From positions 1-5,345 of the forward strand of contig DQED01000037.1 in NCBI GenBank assembly GCA_003525525.1: a DNA stretch of 5,345 bases. The letters are read 5' to 3'. A model generated the notes under the pieces. That model worked only from the letters and a program-made list of their open reading frames with translations, did not search any database and was not told where the DNA came from. Position numbers and translations under genes: made by a program. Shown in pieces: positions 1 to 4,842 of the stretch. Source of the stretch: Desulfovibrio sp. GTDB taxonomy: Bacteria; Desulfobacterota; Desulfovibrionia; Desulfovibrionales; Desulfovibrionaceae. Each line of letters begins with the position of its first letter. Positions within the stretch are counted from its first letter, which is position 1.

Positions 1-135
1 GCCGTTGGGGCCGAGGAAGCCGTAGATTTCCCCGCGCCCGACACGCATGTCGATGTGGTCCACCACGGTCTTTTTGCCGAAGATCTTGGTGAGCCCCGCG
101 ACGTCGATGACCGGGACCGCCGCGTCCGCGCTCAT
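1..135 (-). CDS. ABC transporter ATP-binding protein, N-terminal fragment (YbhF-like position)
   Basis: Only the first 45 codons are in the window; the gene runs off the left edge. The peptide begins MSADAAVPVIDVAGLTKIFG, the usual first strand and A-loop region of an ABC nucleotide-binding domain. It ends in GFLGPNG (residues 39-45), the first part of the Walker A motif (GPNGAGKT in the family). The ATG overlaps the stop of the upstream adaptor gene in an ATGA (132-135), so translation is probably coupled. By family knowledge the protein would hydrolyse ATP in the cytoplasm to drive export through permeases likely encoded further left. Its place after a TetR and an HlyD gene fits the YbhF type, which often carries two fused ATPase domains; that cannot be tested here. 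The ABC ATPase assignment is secure, the substrate unknown. Confidence 0.9.
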   Translation of the reverse strand, partial: MSADAAVPVIDVAGLTKIFGKKTVVDHIDMRVGRGEIYGFLGPNG

Positions 136-1109
136 GACCCGCCGCCGCCCGCTTCCGGCGTCACGTCCACGGGCTGCCCGGGATGCATCCGCGCCGCCAC
201 GTCCGGGGCAAACCGACCCTCGACCATGATGACGAGTTTTTCGCGAAAGCCCTGGCTGTAGATGACCGGCGGCGTGTATTCCACCGAGGGCGCGATGTAG
301 GAGACGGTGGCCGCAACGGGCGCGCCGCCGTCGAAGGCCACGCGCAGGCGCTGCCCCAGGGCGAGGGAGCCGGCCACGGCCTCGGGCACGAAAAAGCGCA
401 CCTTGACGTTCGCCGGCGGCAAGAGCGTCACCACGGGGCTTCCCGCCGCCACCCATTCGCCCGCGTAGTGCAGCACGTCGTAGACGAGACCGGAGACGCC
501 GGCGGCCTGCGTCATCTGGCCGAGGTTCCAGCGCGCCTGGTCCAGGGCGGCCCTGGCGGCCTCCACGGCGGCCTTGGCGGCGAGGATCTGGTCCACGCGG
601 CTCGGCAACTTGCCCGTGGCCAGCTTGGCTTCCAGTTCCCGCACCTGCTGCTTGTCCCGGGCATGGGTCGTGCGCGAAGTGTCGAGTTCCTCCTTGGCGA
701 TGACGGCATCGCCGTACAACTTGATGCGGCGGTCGTATTCCAGGGAGGAAAGCGCACGGGAGGCATCTGCCCGGCGCAGGTCGGCCTCGATCTGGGCGAT
801 CTCCTCCGGCCGCAACCCCTTTTGCTTGTCGTGCAGCGTGTCCTCGGCCTGGCGCAGGTCGGCCTCGGCCATGGCGACGCCCGCAGTCTCGTAGGCATGC
901 TCCAGCGCGTAGAGCGTCTGCCCGGCGGCCACCACGTCGCCCCGGGCCACTTCGAGGACGTCCAGCCGGCCGGCGATCTTGCCGGCCACGTACACGAATT
1001 CCCCTTCGATATAGCCCTGATAGGCCGACGAAACCTTGGACTCGCAGCCGGAGAGCAGGAGCAGGACGAGAAATACGGCGGAAACAACGAACCTCTCAGT
1101 CGTTCGCAT
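132..1109 (-). CDS. HlyD/YbhG-like periplasmic adaptor, predicted lipoprotein
   Basis: A 325-residue membrane-fusion protein that would link an inner-membrane ABC exporter to the periplasm or an outer-membrane channel. Residues 1-22 are a lipoprotein signal: MRTTER, a hydrophobic stretch, then lipobox L19-S20-G21-C22. Residues 33-70 form the first biotinyl/lipoyl-like half (GKIAGRLDVLEVARGDVVAAGQ), about 74-200 an Ala/Arg/Glu-rich coiled-coil hairpin, 204-231 the second lipoyl half, and 232-318 the beta-barrel region. The segment SYIAPSVEYTPPVIYSQ (270-286) and the later HPGQPVDV resemble the C-terminal part of E. coli YbhG as I recall it. The start at 1109 is chosen because AGGAGG (1116-1121) lies 6 bp upstream and it opens directly on the signal peptide; an in-frame ATG at 1190 would add 27 Arg/Pro-rich residues. 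The gene overlaps tetR by 14 bp and the ATPase gene by 4 bp. E. coli YbhG has an N-terminal membrane anchor, so the lipid anchor is a difference. Confidence 0.9.
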   Translation of the reverse strand: MRTTERFVVSAVFLVLLLLSGCESKVSSAYQGYIEGEFVYVAGKIAGRLDVLEVARGDVVAAGQTLYALEHAYETAGVAMAEADLRQAEDTLHDKQKGLRPEEIAQIEADLRRADASRALSSLEYDRRIKLYGDAVIAKEELDTSRTTHARDKQQVRELEAKLATGKLPSRVDQILAAKAAVEAARAALDQARWNLGQMTQAAGVSGLVYDVLHYAGEWVAAGSPVVTLLPPANVKVRFFVPEAVAGSLALGQRLRVAFDGGAPVAATVSYIAPSVEYTPPVIYSQGFREKLVIMVEGRFAPDVAARMHPGQPVDVTPEAGGGGS

Positions 1110-1773
1110 GGCCTGCCTCCTGCGGCGCATCGGCCTGTTCCGTGGCGGCCAGTCCCCTGCCGAGCAATCCGCCGACGAAGGCTGCGGCATCGGCCAGGGG
1201 CAGATCGAGCCGCAGCCCGAGGTTCTGCGACGCGGCGGCGAAACGCGCCCGCAACGGCTCGGACAGGCTGTAGACGACCATGGTCCCGACGAGCGTCAGA
1301 TGCACGAGCACGGGTTCGGCCGGGACAAGCGCCCCTTGCGTCGCGCCCTTTTCCAGGATGCTGCGCGTGACGCCGAAGATGCGGCGAAATTCCGCCATGG
1401 CCGCCGCCGGCATGTTGGCCCCGCCCGAGGCCATCTCCAGGGCCATGATGCGCGGCAGCATGGGCAGCTTGGTGAAAAGCCCGGCCAGGGCCGCGGCCAG
1501 GGCGGTGAAAGCCTCGCCCGGGGTGCCGCCCGAACCCGACGCCCCGGCCGCCTGTTCCAGCGCGCCGGCCACCTGGCCGAACAGGTGGAGCATGACGGCC
1601 TCGTAGAGCTTTTCCTTGTTGCCCACGTGGTAGTAGAGGCCGGCCTTGTTGACGCCGGCGCGCCTGGCGATGGCGTCCACCTTGGCACCGGAAAAGCCTG
1701 CCCGGCCGAATTCCTCGGCCGCCGCTTCGAGGATGCGTTCCCGGACCGTGTCCGGGGTGTTGGCTATGACCAT
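1096..1773 (-). CDS. TetR/AcrR-family repressor of the adjacent efflux operon
   Basis: A 225-residue one-component regulator. Residues 8-60 are a typical TetR DNA-binding domain: TVRERILEAAAEEFGRAGFSGAKV leads into the helix-turn-helix VDAIARRAGVNKAGLYYHVGNKEKLY, with the family's hallmark LYYHVGNKEKL. The rest is a helical ligand/dimer domain of normal length with no recognisable ligand signature. The start is the ATG at 1773, with AAAAGG (1783-1788) 9 bases upstream; the in-frame TTG at 1782 would abut that site and is unlikely. The stop overlaps the HlyD-like gene by 14 bp. TetR-HlyD-ABC ATPase order matches E. coli cecR (ybiH)-ybhGFSR, so a CecR-like repressor released by a toxic compound is a reasonable inference. 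The palindrome 18 bp upstream of the start is the probable binding site, implying autorepression. Confidence 0.93.
   Translation of the reverse strand: MVIANTPDTVRERILEAAAEEFGRAGFSGAKVDAIARRAGVNKAGLYYHVGNKEKLYEAVMLHLFGQVAGALEQAAGASGSGGTPGEAFTALAAALAGLFTKLPMLPRIMALEMASGGANMPAAAMAEFRRIFGVTRSILEKGATQGALVPAEPVLVHLTLVGTMVVYSLSEPLRARFAAASQNLGLRLDLPLADAAAFVGGLLGRGLAATEQADAPQEAGHAND
1116..1121 (-). promoter_or_regulatory. Strong Shine-Dalgarno of the HlyD-like gene, inside tetR
   Basis: On the minus strand AGGAGG sits 6 bases before the ATG at 1109, within the last codons of tetR. It decides the adaptor start over the upstream in-frame ATG at 1190. It also allows efficient initiation or re-initiation by ribosomes finishing tetR. 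Confidence 0.8.
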
Positions 1774-1790
1774 AGGGTTCAACCTTTTCG

Positions 1791-1808
1791 TTTAACCAAA
1801 TGGTTAAA
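1791..1808. promoter_or_regulatory. Probable TetR operator palindrome
   Basis: TTTAACCAAATGGTTAAA is a perfect inverted repeat of TTTAACCA and TGGTTAAA around a 2-bp AA centre. Size, symmetry and position (17 bp upstream of the tetR ATG) are typical of an operator for a TetR-family dimer. It overlaps the candidate -10 box of the tetR promoter, so binding would block RNA polymerase. Its AT-rich composition stands out from the GC-rich surroundings. Binding by the adjacent TetR is inferred, not shown. Confidence 0.8.
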
Positions 1809-1829
1809 ACATTCGGTTGTTCCCGTCAA
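1803..1829 (-). promoter_or_regulatory. Candidate sigma-70-type promoter of the tetR-hlyD-ABC operon
   Basis: Reading leftward, TTGACG (1829-1824, 5 of 6 matches to the -35 consensus) is followed after 15 bp by TTTAAC (1808-1803, 4 of 6 matches to the -10 consensus). The spacer is shorter than the ideal 17 bp. The -10 lies inside the palindromic operator, which supports the pairing. No other good candidate is visible upstream of tetR. Confidence 0.5.
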
Positions 1830-1850
1830 GGATGCCGAACGCGCCGGGAA
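1819..1850. repeat. 7-bp inverted repeat in the divergent intergenic region
   Basis: GTTCCCG (1819-1825) and CGGGAAC (1844-1850) are perfect reverse complements separated by 18 bp. A second, shorter pair, TTCGG (1812-1816) and CCGAA (1835-1839), has the same 18-bp spacer, offset by a few bases. The site lies between the two promoters and could hold half-sites for a regulator, or may be chance in GC-rich sequence. Confidence 0.3.
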
Positions 1851-1853
1851 CGC

Positions 1854-1880
1854 TTTTCATTTGCCTGAAAGCGGTGTAAT
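1854..1880 (+). promoter_or_regulatory. mlaEp: Candidate promoter of the mlaE-D-C-A operon
   Basis: TTTTCA (1854-1859, 4 of 6 to the -35 consensus), a 15-bp spacer and TGTAAT (1875-1880, 5 of 6 to the -10 consensus) lie about 48 bp upstream of mlaE. The spacer is short and the -35 weak, so this may be a modest or activator-dependent promoter. It begins about 45 bp beyond the TetR operator edge, so direct occlusion by that TetR is unlikely. Confidence 0.4.
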
Positions 1881-1927
1881 CCGAAGCGCGGCCGGCCCAC
1901 GCAAGGGGCGCACAGAGCCGACATACC

Positions 1928-2734
1928 ATGACCGACGCCATCACATTCCTTCTTTCCCCGGCAGCTTTTGTCGGCAGGACGGCGCTGACCGTCATCGCCG
2001 AACTCGGGGGCTTCTGCATCTTCCTGGTCCAGGGGCTCTGGCGCATCGTCGTGCCCGCGCCGCCCTTGCGCAAGATCGTGCAGCAGGTCTACTTCATCGG
2101 GGTCAAGTCCATCTTCGTCATCGTGCTCATCGGGCTTTTCACGGGCATGGTGCTCGGCTTGCAGGGCTATTACACCCTGGTCAAGTTCGGTTCGGAGGGG
2201 CTCCTTGGCGCGGCCGTGGCCCTGTCCATCATCCGGGAGCTCGGGCCGGTGCTCACGGCCATCATGATCACGGGCCGCGCGGGCTCGTCCATGGCCGCGG
2301 AAATAGGCATCATGCGCATCTCGGAGCAGATCGACGCCCTATGGACCATGGGCATCAACCCCATGCGCTTTCTCATCGCGCCGAAGCTTGCCGCCTCGCT
2401 GATCTGCTTTCCGCTTTTGACCGCCATTTTCGACGTGGTGGGCATCTGCGGCGGCTACCTCACGGGCGTGGCGCTTTTGGGCATCAACCCCGGCGTCTAT
2501 TTCGACCGCATCGACGCGGCGGTGGAGATGGGCGACGTGACCGGCGGCTTCGTCAAGTCGCTGCTCTTCGCCCTGCTCGTGGCGGCCATCAGCTGCTACG
2601 AGGGCTATTTCACCCATGCCCGGCGGGACGGGTTCGGAGCCAAGGGCGTCAGCCTCGCCACCACGGCGGCGGTGGTCTTCTCCTGCGTCGCCATCCTGGT
2701 GGCGGACTACGTCCTGACCTCGTTTCTCCTGTGA
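1928..2734 (+). CDS. mlaE: MlaE-family lipid ABC transporter permease
   Basis: A 268-residue inner-membrane permease (E. coli MlaE is about 260). By family knowledge two copies form the membrane core under an MlaD hexameric ring and move phospholipid between the inner membrane and the periplasmic carrier. Hydrophobic segments lie near residues 20-40 (interfacial), 58-82, 95-117, 150-180, 205-225 and 244-266. The hallmark central block is intact: RELGPVLTAIMITGRAGSSM (103-122), then AAEIGIMRISEQIDALWTMG (123-142) and INP, the region that contacts the ATPase. The ATG at 1928 has only a weak site (AGAG, 1914-1917, 10 bp upstream). It opens the mla operon, yet the next gene is mlaD after 57 bp: no mlaF ATPase gene is present, although the ATPase-contact segment looks conserved. 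Confidence 0.95.
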   Translation: MTDAITFLLSPAAFVGRTALTVIAELGGFCIFLVQGLWRIVVPAPPLRKIVQQVYFIGVKSIFVIVLIGLFTGMVLGLQGYYTLVKFGSEGLLGAAVALSIIRELGPVLTAIMITGRAGSSMAAEIGIMRISEQIDALWTMGINPMRFLIAPKLAASLICFPLLTAIFDVVGICGGYLTGVALLGINPGVYFDRIDAAVEMGDVTGGFVKSLLFALLVAAISCYEGYFTHARRDGFGAKGVSLATTAAVVFSCVAILVADYVLTSFLL

Positions 2735-2791
2735 GGGCGCAAGGCGGGCCGTGTTGCAACTTCGGCGGGATATCCGTAAAAGGCCAATGGC

Positions 2792-3241
2792 ATGAAAAAA
2801 TACTCCATGGAAACGACGGTCGGGATCTTCGTCCTGGCGGGGCTTATGTGCGTGGCCTACCTGACCGTCAAGCTCGGCAAGCTCGATGTGCTCGGCGGCG
2901 ACCGCTATCCGGTGACGGCCCGGTTCAAGGACGTGACGGGGCTTAAAAGCGGCGCGTACGTGGAAATGGCCGGCGTGCGCATCGGCCGGGTGGCGGGAAT
3001 CAACCTCGACACCAAGGCCAACATGGCGCTCGTCACCCTCGAAATCGACAAGGGCGTACGCCTCACCGACGATTCCATCGCCTCCATCAAGACCAGCGGC
3101 CTGATCGGCGACAAGTTCGTCAAGATTTCCCCCGGCGGTTCGGACGACGTGCTCGGCCCGGGGGGGCTGATCGTCGAGACCGAGCCTTCCGTGGACCTTG
3201 GCGACCTCATCGGCAAGTATGTTTTCGGTGGCGTGAAATAA
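2792..3241 (+). CDS. mlaD: MlaD-family MCE-domain protein
   Basis: A 149-residue membrane-anchored subunit. Residues 1-7 are cytoplasmic, 8-27 a single membrane helix (TTVGIFVLAGLMCVAYLTV), and 38-116 one MCE domain. The domain shows VTGLKSGAYVEMAGVRIGRV (48-67) and TSGLIGDKFVKISPG (101-115). The SGLIG loop (102-106) corresponds to the Leu-rich loop lining the central pore of the E. coli MlaD hexamer. The helix DLGDLIGKYVFG (135-146) matches the E. coli C-terminal VLEDLIGQFLYG. The protein stops three residues later, whereas E. coli MlaD (183 aa) has a disordered tail. The ATG is supported by TAAAAGG (2777-2783) 8 bp upstream. It sits between mlaE and mlaC in one operon and would take phospholipid from, or give it to, MlaC. 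Confidence 0.95.
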   Translation: MKKYSMETTVGIFVLAGLMCVAYLTVKLGKLDVLGGDRYPVTARFKDVTGLKSGAYVEMAGVRIGRVAGINLDTKANMALVTLEIDKGVRLTDDSIASIKTSGLIGDKFVKISPGGSDDVLGPGGLIVETEPSVDLGDLIGKYVFGGVK

Positions 3242-3286
3242 CATCCGCCCCCAGCAACCCCGTCACTTGAACGCGTGGATATCCTT

Positions 3287-3877
3287 ATGCATCGTTTCGC
3301 AAGCCGTTTGGTTTTGGCCCTCGCGATCGTCGCCGCCCTGGCCGCGCCTGCGCTGGCCGGCGCGCCGACCGAAGCCCTGAGCGCCTCCATCGACACAATC
3401 ATCGCCCTGCTCGCCGATCCGGCCTACAAGAATCCCGATACCCGCCCGGCCATGCGGGCCAAGCTCATCACGGCCATCGACGCCGTCTTCGACATGAAGG
3501 AGCTTTCCCGCCGTGCGCTCGGCGCGCAGTGGAACAGGTTTTCCCCTGAGCAGCAGCAGCGTTTCGTGACCGCGTTCGGGCAGCTTCTTCAAAATACGTA
3601 CCTTGACAAAATCGAAAGCTACACCGATGAAAAGGTGCAGTATCTCAAGGAACAGGATCTGGGAACCGGCAAGGCCGAAGTGGACACCAGGGTCGTCGGC
3701 AAGGGCAAGGAGATCCCCATCTCCTACCGCCTGTCCGATCACAGCGGCTGGAAGGTCTACGATGTGGTCATCGAGGGCGTAAGCCTCGTGCAGAATTACC
3801 GCACCCAGTTCGGCCAGATACTGGTCAACGAAACGCCGGATGCGCTGATCGCGAAGATCGCCGCGAAAAAATCCTGA
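3287..3877 (+). CDS. mlaC: MlaC-family periplasmic phospholipid carrier (Ttg2D-like)
   Basis: A 196-residue soluble periplasmic lipid-binding protein that would shuttle phospholipid between MlaA at the outer membrane and MlaD. Residues 1-24 are a clear Sec signal peptide (MHRFASR, hydrophobic LVLALAIVAALAAP, cleavage after A-L-A24). The mature part shows the family landmarks VFDMKELSRRALGAQW (67-82), an LLQNTYLDKIESY helix (100-112), a Lys-rich beta segment (113-150) and GWKVYDVVIEGVSLVQNYRT (154-173). E. coli MlaC is about 211 aa, so the length is normal. The ATG at 3287 is preferred to the in-frame GTG at 3275: it starts directly at the charged signal-peptide head and has GGA (3277-3279) 7 bp upstream. 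It follows mlaD by 45 bp. Confidence 0.95.
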   Translation: MHRFASRLVLALAIVAALAAPALAGAPTEALSASIDTIIALLADPAYKNPDTRPAMRAKLITAIDAVFDMKELSRRALGAQWNRFSPEQQQRFVTAFGQLLQNTYLDKIESYTDEKVQYLKEQDLGTGKAEVDTRVVGKGKEIPISYRLSDHSGWKVYDVVIEGVSLVQNYRTQFGQILVNETPDALIAKIAAKKS

Positions 3878-3896
3878 CCGCGCCAAGGCCGCGCGG
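3878..3896 (+). other. Small GC stem-loop immediately after the mlaC stop
   Basis: CCGCGC (3878-3883) and GCGCGG (3891-3896) pair around a 7-base loop. No T-run follows, so it is not a convincing terminator. At most it might stabilise the 3' end of an mlaEDC transcript or cause partial attenuation before mlaA. Confidence 0.3.
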
Positions 3897-3969
3897 ACCA
3901 GGCAACGACGCGACGGCCTTTGCCCGAAAAACCGGAAACGCTACGGACTGCCTTGCCAGGGAACACGCC

Positions 3970-4797
3970 ATGCCAACCTCCTTGCCGCGCAACACCTTCC
4001 TTGTCCTGCTCGCCGCCCTGCTCCTGGCCGCTCCCGTCTGCCAGGCGGCCGGAACGCCGATCAACCAGGAAAGCCCCAAACCGGCCGTTGCCGCCCCTGC
4101 CGCATCCGCGACAGCGGCCACTCCGGCTCAGGTAGACGAAGATTACGCCGAGACCGCGCCCGCGCCCGTCGCCGATCCGTTCTACCGCTGGAACAAGTTC
4201 TGGTTCGGCTTCAACCACCTGTTCTACAGCGGACTCATGCGCCCCTTCGCCAAAGGGTACGCCTTCATCGTCCCGCCCATGGTCCGCAAAGGGCTCAGCA
4301 ACGCCTACCAGAATTTCATCTTCCCCATCCGCTTCGTGAACGCCCTGCTTCAGCTCAATTTCACCAAGGCCTCCAAGGAGTTCGGGCGCTTCATGATCAA
4401 CACCACGCTCGGCGTCGGCGGACTCATGGACGTCGCCAAGGCCGACCCGAACCTGCAGCCCGGCAACGAGGATTTCGGCCAGACGCTCGGGTTCTGGGGC
4501 CTCGGCGACGGCTTCTACATCGTCTGGCCGTTCCTTGGCCCCTCTTCCGCGCGCGACTCCGTGGGCCTGGCCGGCGACGCCGTGGCCAACCCGCTGTTCT
4601 GGATCTTCGGTCCCTGGGCCATCCACGGCGAGGACAACCCCTGGTACCTGTCCTACGTCGTCAAGGCCGGCGACGTATTCAACAACCTGCCCGAGACCCT
4701 CGAGACCTACGACAGCCTCACCAAGCCGGCGGTCGATCCCTACAGCGCCATGAAGGACGCCTACATCCAGTACCGCCGCAACGCCGTATCCCAATAG
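3970..4797 (+). CDS. mlaA: MlaA/VacJ-family outer-membrane lipid-asymmetry protein, apparently not a lipoprotein
   Basis: A 275-residue outer-membrane component that, by family knowledge, removes phospholipid from the outer leaflet and passes it to MlaC. Residues 1-27 form a signal peptide (hydrophobic core 10-22). Residues 36-69 are an Ala/Pro-rich linker and 70-270 the MlaA domain. Landmarks are DPFYRWNKFWFGFNHLFY (69-86), NAYQNFIFPIRFVNALLQ (111-128), the FG-TLG-WG-G-GFY block (169-183), GPSSARD (190-196) and a late PETLETYD (241-248). The only early Cys, C24, sits in AAPVCQAAG. That context fails the lipobox rule (no Leu at -3, Val rather than Gly/Ala/Ser at -1), and an A-x-A-like site follows at 26-28. 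The E. coli protein is a lipoprotein. The ATG has AGGGA (3958-3962) 7 bp upstream. It lies 92 bp after mlaC. Confidence 0.95.
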   Translation: MPTSLPRNTFLVLLAALLLAAPVCQAAGTPINQESPKPAVAAPAASATAATPAQVDEDYAETAPAPVADPFYRWNKFWFGFNHLFYSGLMRPFAKGYAFIVPPMVRKGLSNAYQNFIFPIRFVNALLQLNFTKASKEFGRFMINTTLGVGGLMDVAKADPNLQPGNEDFGQTLGFWGLGDGFYIVWPFLGPSSARDSVGLAGDAVANPLFWIFGPWAIHGEDNPWYLSYVVKAGDVFNNLPETLETYDSLTKPAVDPYSAMKDAYIQYRRNAVSQ

Positions 4798-4807
4798 GCG
4801 CCTTGCT

Positions 4808-4836
4808 CCGCCGCCGCGCCCCGGGCGCGGCGGCGG
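4808..4836 (+). terminator. Strong GC hairpin after mlaA, possible U-less terminator
   Basis: CCGCCGCCGCGCC (4808-4820) pairs perfectly over 13 bp with GGCGCGGCGGCGG (4824-4836) around a 3-base loop, starting 10 bp after the mlaA stop. No T-run follows (TCGCGTATG), so it is not a standard intrinsic terminator. It may act as a U-less terminator, an mRNA 3'-end stabiliser, or a structure affecting the next gene, whose start is 6 bases beyond it. Confidence 0.5.
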
Positions 4837-4842
4837 TCGCGT

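Noticed and set aside
1110..1190. Extended N-terminus for the HlyD-like protein from the ATG at 1190
   Set aside because: It would place 27 Arg/Pro-rich residues before an obvious lipoprotein signal and ignore the strong AGGAGG before 1109.
183..1370. Long plus-strand open frame (395 codons) over the adaptor and tetR genes
   Set aside because: It lies antisense to two clearly recognisable proteins; its His/Arg/Gly-rich translation matches no family and is a by-product of high GC at third positions.
1774..1782. TTG start at 1782 for the TetR regulator
   Set aside because: The AAAAGG site directly abuts it with no spacing, while it is well placed for the ATG at 1773.
1846..1885. Sigma-E-like promoter for mla (GGAAC with TCCGAA)
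   Set aside because: The gap between the two elements is about 10 bp too long for a sigma-E promoter, and no better-spaced -10 is present.
2735..2791. Possible remnant of a deleted mlaF between mlaE and mlaD
   Set aside because: The 57 bp show no Walker, signature or other ABC ATPase motif in any frame; only the mlaD ribosome-binding site is recognisable.
1036..2946. 636-codon plus-strand open frame spanning the intergenic region, mlaE and part of mlaD
   Set aside because: It runs out of frame through mlaE and mlaD and antisense to tetR, with a low-complexity His/Arg/Gly translation; a shadow frame.
3275..3286. GTG start at 3275 for mlaC
   Set aside because: No Shine-Dalgarno upstream, and it adds MDIL before a signal peptide that is typical from the ATG at 3287.
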